Assembly (NCBI RefSeq): GCF_001418105.1
Contig: NZ_LIQI01000022.1
Span: forward strand, 62,001 to 126,000
DNA: 64,000 nucleotides
Direction of reading: 5' to 3'
Origin: Lacinutrix himadriensis
GTDB taxonomy: Bacteria > Bacteroidota > Bacteroidia > Flavobacteriales > Flavobacteriaceae
Shown: positions 10,132 through 19,345 of the stretch, in pieces
How positions within the stretch are numbered: the first letter of the stretch is position 1
How the letters are laid out: each line of letters begins with the position of its first letter
Translations under genes and position numbers: made by a program
Notes under the pieces: generated by a model
Databases searched by the model: none
What the model saw: only the letters and a program-made list of their open reading frames with translations
What the model was told of the DNA's origin: nothing

Positions 10132-11598
10132 ATGGGAAAAATAACAGGATTTTTAGAATTTAAGCGTGAAAACGAAAGTTATATAGCGCCAGAAAAACGC
10201 ATAGAGAATTACAAAGAATTTACGATTCCTTTAAAAGAAGACCACTTAGAAAATCAAGGTGCACGTTGCATGGATTGCGGAATTCCTTTTTGCCATAGTG
10301 GTTGTCCGCTTGGGAATTTAATTCCAGATTTTAACGATAAAGTATACAAAGGCAAATGGAAGGAAGCTGCTGAAATTTTACATAAAACCAACAACTTTCC
10401 AGAGTTTACTGGAAGATTATGCCCAGCACCTTGTGAAGAAGCTTGTGTATTAGGTATTAATGAAGACCCAGTAACTATAGAAAATATTGAAAAAAACATT
10501 GTAGAAACAGCCTTTAAGGAAGGCTGGATTGTTGCACATCCACCAAAAGTTAGAACCGAAAAAACAGTTGCTGTTATTGGTTCTGGACCTGCTGGATTAG
10601 CTGCTGCACAACAATTAAATCGCGCAGGACACACCGTTACCGTTTTTGAACGTGACGAAAAAGTTGGTGGTTTATTACGATACGGAATCCCAGATTTTAA
10701 AATGGAAAAAACCGTGATTGATAGACGTGTTGCCGTTTTAGAAGAAGAAGGGATTATATTTAAAACCAATGCACATGTTGGTAAAAATATAGATGCTAAC
10801 AAATTAAAAGACGATTTTGATGCGGTTATTTTATGTGGTGGCGCAACCGTTAGGCGACACATCCCTATTCCTGGAGCAGATTTAAAAGGTGTGACGCAAG
10901 CGATGGATTTCCTAAAATTGAATAATCAGTTTGTAGATGGTTTAATAGATTTTAAAGATGTGATTTCCGCGAAAGGAAAAGACGTTATTGTTATTGGTGG
11001 TGGAGATACAGGAAGTGATTGTATCGGAACTTCCAATCGTCATCATGCAAAATCGGTTACTAATTTCGAAATCTTAAGCAAACCTTCTATAGGTAGACCA
11101 GCAAACCAACCTTGGCCATATTGGCCAATGAAACTAAAAACAACTTCATCGCATCAAGAAGGTGTAGAACGTTTTTTTAGTATTTCTACCAAAGAATTTA
11201 TTGGAGATAAAAAAGGAAACTTAACCGGATTAAAAACCGTAGAAGTAGAATGGATTTTCACACCTGGAGAAAGACCACAACTTAAAGAAGTACCAAATAC
11301 CGAAAAAGATTGGAAATGTGATATCGCGTTATTAGCACTTGGATTTACAGGAGCTGAAAAAACACTAGCAGACCAATTTGGATTAAAAATGGATTTTAGA
11401 ACCAATATTGAAGCTACAACAAAAGATTACAAAACAAATGTTCCTGGTGTTTTTGCTGCTGGAGATATGCGTCGCGGACAATCACTAATTGTTTGGGCAA
11501 TATCGGAAGGAAGACAAGCAGCCTATCATATAGACACCTATTTAATGGGAGAATCTTGTTTGCCTTTAAAAGATGATAGTGATTTACCTAGAGTGTAA
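10132..11598 (+). CDS. gltD: Glutamate synthase, small (beta) subunit
   Basis: This FAD/NAD(P)H-dependent oxidoreductase subunit feeds electrons to GltB. Its 488 residues start with a 4Fe-4S domain bearing cysteines in CMDCGIPFCHSGCP and CPAPCEEACV. The FAD dinucleotide fold follows (VIGSGPAGLAAAQ, about residues 147-159), then an NAD(P)H site (VIGGGDTGSDC) and a late FAD motif ending GVFAAGDMRRGQ. The spacing of three bases after gltB shows a two-gene operon. It ends before a palindromic repeat that probably terminates transcription against the convergent argH. Confidence 0.97.
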   Translation: MGKITGFLEFKRENESYIAPEKRIENYKEFTIPLKEDHLENQGARCMDCGIPFCHSGCPLGNLIPDFNDKVYKGKWKEAAEILHKTNNFPEFTGRLCPAPCEEACVLGINEDPVTIENIEKNIVETAFKEGWIVAHPPKVRTEKTVAVIGSGPAGLAAAQQLNRAGHTVTVFERDEKVGGLLRYGIPDFKMEKTVIDRRVAVLEEEGIIFKTNAHVGKNIDANKLKDDFDAVILCGGATVRRHIPIPGADLKGVTQAMDFLKLNNQFVDGLIDFKDVISAKGKDVIVIGGGDTGSDCIGTSNRHHAKSVTNFEILSKPSIGRPANQPWPYWPMKLKTTSSHQEGVERFFSISTKEFIGDKKGNLTGLKTVEVEWIFTPGERPQLKEVPNTEKDWKCDIALLALGFTGAEKTLADQFGLKMDFRTNIEATTKDYKTNVPGVFAAGDMRRGQSLIVWAISEGRQAAYHIDTYLMGESCLPLKDDSDLPRV

Positions 11599-11603
11599 CA
11601 AAT

Positions 11604-11716
11604 TCCTGCGAAAGCAGAAATCTTTTGATTTAAAAAATAATTAAATGTCACATGGAGCGCAGTCGAAATGCTATTAAAAGCGAAACCTTAAGGTTTTCGA
11701 CTGCGCTCAAACTGAC
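11604..11716. repeat. REP-like palindromic repeats, probable terminator between gltD and argH
   Basis: A short CCTGCGAAAGCAG element (11606-11618) is followed by a large inverted repeat. Its arms GAGCGCAGTCGAAA (11655-11668) and TTTCGACTGCGCTC (11695-11708) match perfectly and extend into TGTCA/TGACA ends. It lies between two convergent genes, so it can end both transcripts. Sequences of the same kind recur at 15121, 18184 and 28631. Confidence 0.75.
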
Positions 11717-11740
11717 AATTTCACAGCTAGTATACCCTAT

Positions 11741-13015
11741 TTACTCTGGATATTTACTTCTAATCCTATCCAAACACAAATTACCAATACTACCAACATG
11801 CGTATGTTTTTTAGACGTATCTGGTTTGTAAGTTCCGTTTTCCACTTCACCACCAATTTTTTGATATGCTTCTCTAAACGGCATTCCTTCTACAACCAAG
11901 GTATTAATATTATCTACTGTAAATAAATATTGGTATTTCGCATCGTTTAAATCAATATGCTTTACAATGACTTGCTGAATGGCATAATTAAAAATATCTA
12001 AAAGATCTTTTACATCTTCAATAGCAGCAATAATATTTTCTTTTAAAAGCTGAAAATCTCTATGATAACCACTTGGCAAATTATTGGTAATCAACACCAT
12101 TTCGGTATGTAAAGCTTGTATTTTATTTGCTTTCCCTCGGATTAATTCAAACACATCTGGATTCTTTTTATGCGGCATAATACTACTTCCGGTAGTAAGT
12201 TCATTTGGAAAAGCGATGAAGCCAAAATTCTGACTATTATACACACAAATATCCATTGCAAAACGCGCCAATGTATTACACACACTTCCTAAAGCCAAAG
12301 CGATAGTTCGTTCGCTTTTCCCTCTGCTCATTTGCGCAGCAACCACATTATATTTTAAGGTAGCAAAGTTTAATTCTTTAGTCGTTAATTCTCTATCAAT
12401 AGGAAAAGAACTTCCGTAACCAGCAGCAGAACCTAAGGGATTTTGATCTACCGTTTGCAAGGCTGCGTTTAATAAATACACATCGTCTATTAAAACCTCC
12501 GCATAGGCAGAAAACCACAATCCGAAGGAAGATGGCATCGCTACTTGTAAATGTGTATAACCAGGAAGTAAAGCTTCTTTATGCGTTTCCGCCAAACCTA
12601 AAAGCGTATCAAAAAACGTTTTTGTTTTCGCGTTAATTTCTTTTAAATTCTCTTTGTAGTACAATTGAAGCGCAACTAAAACTTGATCGTTTCTAGATCG
12701 TGCGGTATGGATTTTCTTTCCGACGTCACCTAAGGTTTTAGTCAGTTCATATTCAATTTTAGAATGCACATCTTCAAACGATTCTTCAATAACGAAGGTT
12801 CCATTTTCTATGGTTTCCGCAATAGCGTGTAAACCATTTTTAAGTTGTTGTAATTCTTCCGAAGAAATGATTCCAATAGACTCTAACATTATTGCGTGGG
12901 CTAAAGACGCTTGCACATCATACTTCGCAATATGCATGTCAATCTCTCTATCGTTTCCAACGGTAAATTGTTCTATTTTCTTATCGATACTAATTCCTTT
13001 GTCCCAGAGTTTCAT
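11741..13015 (-). CDS. argH: Argininosuccinate lyase
   Basis: This catalyses the last step of arginine synthesis, splitting argininosuccinate into arginine and fumarate. The fumarase/aspartase-superfamily signature GSSIMPHKKNPD is present, as are the TARSRNDQV and QNPLGSAAGYG motifs. I choose the ATG at 13015 (MKLWDKGISIDKK, 424 residues, normal length). The frame stays open to 13114, but those 33 extra codons are translation of a dispersed palindromic repeat (13041-13100), not family sequence. It is the last gene of the leftward arginine operon, separated from the preceding deacetylase gene by about 160 bp containing two repeats. Confidence 0.96.
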   Translation of the reverse strand: MKLWDKGISIDKKIEQFTVGNDREIDMHIAKYDVQASLAHAIMLESIGIISSEELQQLKNGLHAIAETIENGTFVIEESFEDVHSKIEYELTKTLGDVGKKIHTARSRNDQVLVALQLYYKENLKEINAKTKTFFDTLLGLAETHKEALLPGYTHLQVAMPSSFGLWFSAYAEVLIDDVYLLNAALQTVDQNPLGSAAGYGSSFPIDRELTTKELNFATLKYNVVAAQMSRGKSERTIALALGSVCNTLARFAMDICVYNSQNFGFIAFPNELTTGSSIMPHKKNPDVFELIRGKANKIQALHTEMVLITNNLPSGYHRDFQLLKENIIAAIEDVKDLLDIFNYAIQQVIVKHIDLNDAKYQYLFTVDNINTLVVEGMPFREAYQKIGGEVENGTYKPDTSKKHTHVGSIGNLCLDRIRSKYPE

Positions 13016-13040
13016 GTTCTTTAGTTTATCTGTTGATTTG

Positions 13041-13167
13041 TTCTTTGTCACTTCGAGTGATTCTGATTTTTCATCAGAATTGTATCGAGAAGTCTTTTCT
13101 TGTTTTCGATACATTTCTGCAAATACAGAAACCTATTTTTTGGATTCCGCATCGAGTGCGGAATGAC
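13041..13167. repeat. Two short palindromic repeats between argE-like and argH
   Basis: The first (about 13041-13108) has TGTCACTTCGAGTG followed by a hairpin TTCTGAT...ATCAGAA and TATCGAGAA. A near relative in the opposite orientation lies at about 18265-18315. The second (13141-13167) is GGATTCCGCATCGAGTGCGG with the tail AATGACA. Both are non-coding repeat types common between flavobacterial genes. Confidence 0.65.
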
Positions 13168-13174
13168 AGTACGA

Positions 13175-14236
13175 TTAAAGTACTTTTTCTAATAATTCAA
13201 TATAAATCTTTATGCCTTCTTCAATCTCATGCACGTAAATAAACTCATCGGCAGAATGCGATCTTGTACTATCTCCTGGTCCTAATTTTAATGACGGACA
13301 AGTTAAAACCGCTTGATCCGACAAGGTTGGCGAACCATAGGTACTTCTTCCAATTTCTATTCCTGCAATAACTAATGGATGATCAATTGGAATAGAGGAT
13401 GAATTTAATTTTATACTTCTCGGAATAATACTATCACAAGGCGCTTCCTTTTGTAAAATATCGACAATATCTTGATTGGAATATTTATCGTTTACACGAA
13501 CATCCACAACCAGTTTTACATCTGCAGGAACTGCATTATGTTGTTTTCCTGCGTTAATTTGAGTAACCGTTAATTTCACTTCCCCTAAAGCTTCCGAGGT
13601 TTTATCGAAGGTGTAATTTTTAAACCATTCTAATACCGGAATGGTCTTATAAATCGCATTATCATCGTTTGGATGTGCAGCATGACTCGGGGTTCCTTTT
13701 ACGATTGCATCAAAAACCACCAAACCTTTTTCGGCAACAGCCAAATTCATTAAAGTAGGCTCACCAACAATAGCGACATCTACTTTTGGAATCACAGACA
13801 GCATACTATTCAATCCGTCAGGACCACTACTCTCTTCTTCTGCTGAAGCGACAATCACCAAATTAAAATTCAGGTTTTCTCTGTTATAAAAATACGCAAA
13901 GGTCGCCAGCAAACTCACCAAACAACCTCCAGCATCATTGCTACCTAAACCATATAATTTACCATCCTCAACAATCGCTTTAAAAGGATCTTTGGTATAG
14001 CCATTATTTGGTTTTACCGTATCGTGATGCGAGTTTAACAATAGCGTTGGTTTGCTATCGTCAAAATGTTTATTCGTTGCCCAAACGTTATGTTTCGTTC
14101 TTTTAAAAGGAATATCCTGTTGTACAAACCATTGCTCAATATGCGCGGCTGTTTGATCTTCTTCCGAAGAAAAGGACTGCGTTTCAATGAGTGTTTTTAA
14201 CAGCTGAATTGCTCTTGTTGTTAGTTTTTCTATCAT
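13175..14236 (-). CDS. argE: M20-family N-acyl-citrulline/ornithine deacylase (ArgE-like)
   Basis: This is a zinc-dependent M20 amidase of 353 residues. Metal-site motifs are in family order: LLLNSHHDTVKP, GLGSNDAGGC, the catalytic glutamate pair in ASAEEESSGPDG, then VGEPT and the dimerisation-domain SHAAHP. Its position next to an acyl-ornithine carbamoyltransferase rather than a normal argF suggests that it removes the acyl group from N-acyl-citrulline to free citrulline for ArgG. The exact acyl group (acetyl or succinyl) cannot be read from the sequence. Its start overlaps the argB stop in ATGA, showing tight translational coupling. Confidence 0.85.
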   Translation of the reverse strand: MIEKLTTRAIQLLKTLIETQSFSSEEDQTAAHIEQWFVQQDIPFKRTKHNVWATNKHFDDSKPTLLLNSHHDTVKPNNGYTKDPFKAIVEDGKLYGLGSNDAGGCLVSLLATFAYFYNRENLNFNLVIVASAEEESSGPDGLNSMLSVIPKVDVAIVGEPTLMNLAVAEKGLVVFDAIVKGTPSHAAHPNDDNAIYKTIPVLEWFKNYTFDKTSEALGEVKLTVTQINAGKQHNAVPADVKLVVDVRVNDKYSNQDIVDILQKEAPCDSIIPRSIKLNSSSIPIDHPLVIAGIEIGRSTYGSPTLSDQAVLTCPSLKLGPGDSTRSHSADEFIYVHEIEEGIKIYIELLEKVL

Positions 14237-15009
14237 TTGGTAATGGTTGTGTGTTTATTATTTTTATGGAAAAGCATTTGGGATTTACCAATACAAACTT
14301 TTTGTACCTGATGGTTTATCGCATGAAAACAGTTGTTTAATTTGGGAAGCATGCCTTCATAAATAATTCCATTTTCGATTAGTGAGGGATAGCTTTTTGT
14401 ATTGATATTTTCGATAACAGAATCATCATTATCGACATCCTCTAAAACCCCATTTTTTTCGAAACAGTAATATAATTCCGTGTTATAAATAGACGCAAAA
14501 CCTATTGCTAATTCGGAAGCAATCGTATCTGCATTGGTATTTAATAATTGTCCGTTTTCATCATGCGTTATCGCACAAAATACAGGAGTCACATTATTAT
14601 TTAAAAGGATTTCTAAAGTTTCGGTATTTACTTTTACAACATCTCCAGCAAAACCATAATCGATAGGCTCTGATGGTCTTAAACTAGAAACAATCGTGTT
14701 TCCATCTGCACCAGAAAACCCTATAGCATTGCAATTATTAGCTTGCAATTGTGCGACTACATTTTTATTTATTTTTCCAGCATACACCATGGTGATAATA
14801 TCTAAAGTTTCTTGATCGGTGATGCGTCTTCCGTCAATCATTTTAACTTCCACTTGCATTTGTTGTGCTAATTTGGTTGCTAATTTTCCGCCTCCATGCA
14901 CTAAGATTTTAGGAGAATCTATAGTTGCAAATTCTTTTAGAAACTGTTGCAAAGCATGAGCATCATCGATAATGTTTCCTCCTATTTTTACGACTTTTAG
15001 TGTTTTCAT
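14233..15009 (-). CDS. argB: N-acetylglutamate kinase (amino-acid kinase family)
   Basis: This phosphorylates N-acylglutamate, the second step of arginine synthesis. The 258-residue protein shows the amino-acid kinase N-terminus VVKIGGNIIDD with the phosphate-binding lysine, the substrate glycine loop VHGGGKLATKL, and the NTDADTIA-like motif NTNADTIASELA. Length is typical of the short ArgB form, and no N-terminal helix of the arginine-inhibited type is obvious. It overlaps the argE-like gene by 4 nt. About 140 bp of palindromic repeats separates it from the carbamoyltransferase gene upstream. Confidence 0.94.
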   Translation of the reverse strand: MKTLKVVKIGGNIIDDAHALQQFLKEFATIDSPKILVHGGGKLATKLAQQMQVEVKMIDGRRITDQETLDIITMVYAGKINKNVVAQLQANNCNAIGFSGADGNTIVSSLRPSEPIDYGFAGDVVKVNTETLEILLNNNVTPVFCAITHDENGQLLNTNADTIASELAIGFASIYNTELYYCFEKNGVLEDVDNDDSVIENINTKSYPSLIENGIIYEGMLPKLNNCFHAINHQVQKVCIGKSQMLFHKNNKHTTITK

Positions 15010-15011
15010 TT

Positions 15012-15146
15012 TATGCTCGCGAAAGCGGGTATCTTTTAGTTATAGACCTACTAGGTTATTAAAACCTCACAGGTTTTATAAATTCTTCAACAAGCTCCGT
15101 AAGACATTTAATAACTATTTGTCAGTCTGAGCTTGTCGAAGACTAT
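15012..15146. repeat. Block of three palindromic repeats between argF' and argB
   Basis: In order, the block holds CGCGAAAGCG with the tail TATCTTTT (15018-15034), an ACCTACTAGG...AACCTCACAGGTTTT snapback (about 15045-15078), and GTCAGTCTGAGCTTGTCGAA (15122-15141). These match the three repeat kinds found elsewhere in this operon's gaps. They could make stem-loops that change mRNA stability between cistrons. Confidence 0.6.
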
Positions 15147-15151
15147 TTGTT

Positions 15152-16087
15152 TTACATTTCCTCCAAAATCTCTTTCAAGACTATTTGCGCTGCAAACGTT
15201 CTATTATTTGCTTGTTGTATCACCACAGAATTTTCACCATCTAAAACCGCATCTTCTACCACCACATTTCGTCTAACCGGTAAACAATGCATGAATTTTG
15301 CGCTTCCTAGTTTGACTTTCGTCATCATCCAATTTTCATCTTGACTTAGCACTTTTCCGTAGTCTTTATAATTACTCCAGTTTTTCACATAAACAAAATC
15401 GGCGTCTTTTAAAGCCTCTTCTTGGTTGTGATTTATTGGTGTATTCTTTGTAATTGTTTCACTTAATTCATAACCTTCCGGATGTGTAATCACTAAATCG
15501 ACGTCCATATTTTGCATCATTTCTACAAAAGAATTCGCAACTGCTTGCGGCAATGCTTTTGGATGTGGCGCCCAAGACAACACCACTTTTGGCTTTGCCT
15601 TTTCGGTTAATTCGGTAATCGTAATGGCATCTGCCAAGGCTTGTAAAGGATGTGCTGTTGCACTTTCCATATTTACAATTGGTACTGTTGCGTATTTTAT
15701 AAAGCTATTCATTACAAATTCACTTTCGTCTTTTTGCTTATCCGTTAAACTTGGAAATGCTCTAACAGCGATAATATCGGCATATTGCGATATTACTTGC
15801 GCAGCCTCTTTAATGTGTTCCGACGTATTTGCATTCATAATGGTGCCATCCTCGAATTCTAGATTCCAGGCATCATTCACATTTAGAATCAGAACTTCCA
15901 TCCCTAAGTTTTTCGCAGCTTTTTCAGTACTTAATCGTGTACGTAGACTCGCATTAAAAAACAGCATCACTAGTGTTTTGTGTTTTCCTAATTCTGAAAA
16001 CTGAAAAGGATTCATTTTTAATAAAATGGCTTCCTTAATGGTTTCTTGCAAATTAGAAATATCTTTTATGTTGGTATATTTTTTCAT
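15152..16087 (-). CDS. argF': N-acyl-L-ornithine carbamoyltransferase (ArgF' type)
   Basis: This transfers a carbamoyl group to N-acetyl- or N-succinyl-ornithine, as in Xanthomonas and Bacteroides, rather than to free ornithine. The 311 residues carry the carbamoyl-phosphate motif SLRTRLST (residues 47-54), the MESATAHPLQALAD segment, WAPHPKALPQAV and the substrate loop HCLPVRRN. Overall it resembles Bacteroides succinylornithine transcarbamylase more than ordinary OTCases. The position that, from memory, separates succinyl (Pro-90 in Bacteroides) from acetyl (Glu-92 in Xanthomonas) specificity appears to be Ser-89 here. Its ATG overlaps the argD stop in ATGA. Confidence 0.9.
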   Translation of the reverse strand: MKKYTNIKDISNLQETIKEAILLKMNPFQFSELGKHKTLVMLFFNASLRTRLSTEKAAKNLGMEVLILNVNDAWNLEFEDGTIMNANTSEHIKEAAQVISQYADIIAVRAFPSLTDKQKDESEFVMNSFIKYATVPIVNMESATAHPLQALADAITITELTEKAKPKVVLSWAPHPKALPQAVANSFVEMMQNMDVDLVITHPEGYELSETITKNTPINHNQEEALKDADFVYVKNWSNYKDYGKVLSQDENWMMTKVKLGSAKFMHCLPVRRNVVVEDAVLDGENSVVIQQANNRTFAAQIVLKEILEEM

Positions 16088-17211
16088 ATTAACTCCTTTT
16101 TTAAAGCCTCAAAAAACAAACCCACATGTTCTTTTTGAATAGTTAAAGGTGGAAGAATTCGCAATAAATTAGGATTCTTTGCGCTTCCTGTAAATATTTT
16201 ATGATCAAAAATTAGTTTCTTACGAAGGTTGGCAATTGGAAAATCAAATTCCAATCCTAACATTAAACCACGTCCTTTTATGTTTTTAATTGCCGAAATT
16301 TCTTTTGCTTTCTCTATAAAATAAGTTGCTATTTCATTTGCATTTTGCATCAGTTTTTCTTCTTCAATCACTTCTAAAACGGTTAAAGAAGCGACACATG
16401 CCAAGTGATTTCCACCAAAAGTGGTTCCTAATAAACCAAAGGATGCTTTAATATCTGGATGAATTAAAATCCCGCCAATCGGGAAACCATTCCCCATACC
16501 TTTGGCAATAGAAATAATATCTGGAGTCACGTTATATTGTTGAAATGCAAAAAAATCACCAGTTCTTCCAAAACCAGATTGTACCTCATCTGCAATAAAA
16601 CAAGTATTGTATTTTTTGCATAACGCATCCACACCTTCATAGAATGCAGCAGTACTTTCGTCCAATCCGCCAACACCTTGAATACATTCTATAATTAGAG
16701 CGCAAACATCGTTTTTAGCCAGTGCTTTTTCAACACCTTCTAAATCGCCTAATGCTAAAATCTCGACCTCTTGTTGCGCATTAATTGGCGCAATAATCTT
16801 CGCATTATCGGTTGCTGCAACTGCTGCAGAGGTACGACCATGAAATCCGTTTTTAAAAGCAACTATCTTTTTCTTTCCGTTATGAAAAGATGCTAACTTT
16901 AATGCGTTTTCGTTCGCTTCCGCTCCAGAATTACACAAAAATAATTCGTAGTCTTTACAACCAGATAATTGCTCTAGTTTGTTGGCTAATTGCACTTGTA
17001 ACGGATTCTGAATCGAATTACTATAAAAACCCAATTTAGCAACTTGCTCTGAAATTGCAGTCACATATTTAGGATGCGAATGTCCGATAGAAATCACAGC
17101 ATGACCGCCATATAAATCTAAATATTTGGTGTTGTTTTCATCATAAACATAAACATCTTCTGCCTTTACAGGTGTGATATCGAATAATGGATATACGTTA
17201 AATAAACTCAT
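16084..17211 (-). CDS. argD: Acyl-ornithine aminotransferase
   Basis: This class III PLP-dependent aminotransferase, 375 residues, makes N-acyl-ornithine from N-acyl-glutamate semialdehyde with glutamate as amino donor. The PLP phosphate motif NSGAEANENALKLA, the aspartate motif FIADEVQSGFGRTG and the Schiff-base lysine in ISIAKGMGNGFPIG are all present. The end of the gene overlaps the carbamoyltransferase start by 4 nt. Upstream, a long snapback repeat separates it from proC. The family also includes ornithine aminotransferases; the operon context decides for ArgD. Confidence 0.94.
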   Translation of the reverse strand: MSLFNVYPLFDITPVKAEDVYVYDENNTKYLDLYGGHAVISIGHSHPKYVTAISEQVAKLGFYSNSIQNPLQVQLANKLEQLSGCKDYELFLCNSGAEANENALKLASFHNGKKKIVAFKNGFHGRTSAAVAATDNAKIIAPINAQQEVEILALGDLEGVEKALAKNDVCALIIECIQGVGGLDESTAAFYEGVDALCKKYNTCFIADEVQSGFGRTGDFFAFQQYNVTPDIISIAKGMGNGFPIGGILIHPDIKASFGLLGTTFGGNHLACVASLTVLEVIEEEKLMQNANEIATYFIEKAKEISAIKNIKGRGLMLGLEFDFPIANLRKKLIFDHKIFTGSAKNPNLLRILPPLTIQKEHVGLFFEALKKELI

Positions 17212-17226
17212 ACTATTATTGTTTTT

Positions 17227-17305
17227 CCTGCAAGGTCTTCAAAAACCTTGTAGGTATCATTTTATTTTTAAGCTCAAACCTACAAGGAATTAAAGACCTT
17301 GCAGG
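17227..17305. repeat. Nested snapback repeat between proC and argD
   Basis: The outer arms CCTGCAAGGTCTT (17227-17239) and AAGACCTTGCAGG (17293-17305) are perfect complements. Inside them ACCTTGTAGGT (17245-17255) pairs with ACCTACAAGG (17278-17287). Relatives occur at 15045-15078, 19386-19424 and 24573-24596. Confidence 0.7.
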
Positions 17306-17309
17306 AGTT

Positions 17310-18110
17310 TTACATCTGCTCTTTTTTAATGTTACTAATTTTGTTAAACGAAGCAATCATTCCTTGTATTAAAGAAGAACTCAAACCTTTATGTTCCATT
17401 TCATTCAAACCTTCAATCGTACAACCTTTTGGCGTGGTTACTCTGTCGATTTCTTCCTCTGGATGATTCCCATTTGTGATTAGTAAACTTGCGGCTCCTT
17501 CACTAGTATACATGGCTAATTCTTGTGCTTCTTTGGCATCAAAACCTAACTGAATAGCCGCTTGTGTTGTCGCTCTAATTAAACGCATCCAAAAGGCAAC
17601 ACCACTTGCACATACTACCGTTGCTGCTTGCATCTGACTTTCAGGAATACTCAACGAATGTCCTAATCGGTTAAAAATAGCTTCGGCAATTTTTAGACGT
17701 TTTGCACCTTGCTCATTACTACACAAACAGGTCATCGATTTACCTACCGCAATTGCTGTATTTGGCATAGCACGAATGATAAATTTATCTGCTCCAACTA
17801 TCTCTTCCATCTTAGGAATTAAGAAACCAGTAATGGTTGAAATTAAAACGTGCTTTTCCGTTAAATCATCTTTTATATCCTTTAAAATTCCTTCAAAATG
17901 TGCTGGTTGCACAGCAAAAATTAAGATATCGGATTTCGCAACAGCCTCGGCATTATCAGTAGTTAGATACACATTTTTATATCCCTCAAATTCTTGAATG
18001 CCTTCTAGATTTCTTTTTGTTAAGTATAAAGTAGTAATCGCATTGTTGGTTATTAATCCTTTTGCGATGGATTTCCCTAAGTTTCCTGTTCCTATAATTG
18101 CTATTTTCAT
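17310..18110 (-). CDS. proC: Pyrroline-5-carboxylate reductase
   Basis: This reduces pyrroline-5-carboxylate to proline with NAD(P)H. The N-terminal dinucleotide fold is MKIAIIGTGNLGKSIAKGL; the catalytic/dimer region carries RAMPNTAIAVG, and the C-terminal ATTVCASGVAFW and TPKGCTIEGLNEME segments match the ProC signature. The ATG at 18110 gives a 266-residue protein of normal size. An ATG at 18131 would add seven residues lying against a palindromic repeat and is unlikely. Its place inside the arginine operon couples proline and arginine synthesis from glutamate. Confidence 0.92.
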   Translation of the reverse strand: MKIAIIGTGNLGKSIAKGLITNNAITTLYLTKRNLEGIQEFEGYKNVYLTTDNAEAVAKSDILIFAVQPAHFEGILKDIKDDLTEKHVLISTITGFLIPKMEEIVGADKFIIRAMPNTAIAVGKSMTCLCSNEQGAKRLKIAEAIFNRLGHSLSIPESQMQAATVVCASGVAFWMRLIRATTQAAIQLGFDAKEAQELAMYTSEGAASLLITNGNHPEEEIDRVTTPKGCTIEGLNEMEHKGLSSSLIQGMIASFNKISNIKKEQM

Positions 18111-18125
18111 GCTTGATCTTTTTGT

Positions 18126-18348
18126 TTTCATTTCCGCGAAGGCGGAAATCTTTTTAATTAAACTTTCTTTTTACTAATACCTTTCGACTGCGCTCAAGGT
18201 GACATATTTATTTGTTTTTTTGGCGTTACCACAAGGGTCGCGCTTTCCGTTATATCTTTTTTGTCTTGTTCTCGATACAAATTTGCTCATGCTTCACAAA
18301 TTCACTCGAACTGACACCAAAAAAGGATGTCGTTCCAATCGCTAACGC
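18126..18348. repeat. Complex repeat block between argC and proC
   Basis: Three repeat kinds lie side by side. TTTCCGCGAAGGCGGAAATC is at 18132-18151 and TTTCGACTGCGCTCAAGGTG at 18183-18202. A ~127-bp element (18222-18348) begins GGCGTTACCACAAGGGTCGC and ends ATCGCTAACGC, with an inner TCTCGATAC...CACTCGAA hairpin. Elements with the same ends lie at 43168-43262 (reverse orientation) and 48664-48816. Confidence 0.65.
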
Positions 18349-18361
18349 AGCAGCAGTACTT

Positions 18362-19345
18362 TTAAAAGTAATTCGCCTTCAATTTTAAACCTTCTGTTTC
18401 TTCAAAACCGTACATTAAATTCATGTTTTGAATGGCTTGCCCCGAAGCACCTTTTAGTAAATTATCAATGATACTTGTTACCAATAACTTATCTTCATGT
18501 TTATGTAAATGAAGAATACACTTATTGGTATTTACCACTTGTTTTAAATGAATCTCATCATCAGAAATCACAGTAAATGCAGCATCTTTATAAAACGCGT
18601 TATACAATGCTTTTGCCGCTTCTAAACTTCCATCAAATTTGGTATACATGGTAGCGAAAATTCCTCTAGAAAAATCACCACGATTTGGCATGAAGTTAAT
18701 CTCAGAACTAAAATCAGATTGCAATATTTTTACCGACTGATTAATCTCACCTAAATGCTGATGTGTAAATGCTTTATAGTGTGAGAAATTATTATCTCGC
18801 CACGTAAAATGCGTGGTAGCGGATAAGGACGTCCCTGCTCCTGTTGCTCCTGTAACCGCATTCACATATACATCGTTTTGTAAAACTTCGGCTTTCGCTA
18901 AAGGCAACAACGCTAACTGAATCGCGGTTGCAAAACAACCTGGATTCGCTATATAATTCGCTTTCACAATGGCTTCTTTATTCAATTCCGGCAATCCATA
19001 AACAAAAGTCTTACCTTCAAAAACGGCATCGTTTGTTAATCTAAAATCATTACTTAAATCAATGATTTTAGTTTCCGCAGAAAAGGTGTTTTTCTCTAAA
19101 AACACTTTAGAATTCCCATGACCTAAACACAAAAACAACACATCTACTTTTGGATTAATTGCATTGGTAAATACCAAATCGGTACTACCAATTAAATCTT
19201 GGTGTACTTTAGATATTTTGTTGCCAGCATTAGAAGTACTGTAAATAAAATTGATGTTTACTTTGGAATGATTTAACAACAATCTAATTAGTTCTCCTGC
19301 CGTGTAACCCGCTCCTCCAATGATTCCTATTTCTAAATTTTTCAT
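18362..19345 (-). CDS. argC: N-acetyl-gamma-glutamyl-phosphate reductase
   Basis: This reduces N-acylglutamyl phosphate to the semialdehyde with NADPH. The 327-residue protein begins with the nucleotide-binding motif IGIIGGAGYTAGELIRLL. Its active-site cysteine is in NPGCFATAIQLALLPL, and the GATGAGTSLSATTHF segment follows. The C-terminal Rossmann-closing motif NLLKGASGQAIQNMN is typical of ArgC. It lies between argG and proC, with palindromic repeats in both flanking gaps. Confidence 0.95.
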   Translation of the reverse strand: MKNLEIGIIGGAGYTAGELIRLLLNHSKVNINFIYSTSNAGNKISKVHQDLIGSTDLVFTNAINPKVDVLFLCLGHGNSKVFLEKNTFSAETKIIDLSNDFRLTNDAVFEGKTFVYGLPELNKEAIVKANYIANPGCFATAIQLALLPLAKAEVLQNDVYVNAVTGATGAGTSLSATTHFTWRDNNFSHYKAFTHQHLGEINQSVKILQSDFSSEINFMPNRGDFSRGIFATMYTKFDGSLEAAKALYNAFYKDAAFTVISDDEIHLKQVVNTNKCILHLHKHEDKLLVTSIIDNLLKGASGQAIQNMNLMYGFEETEGLKLKANYF

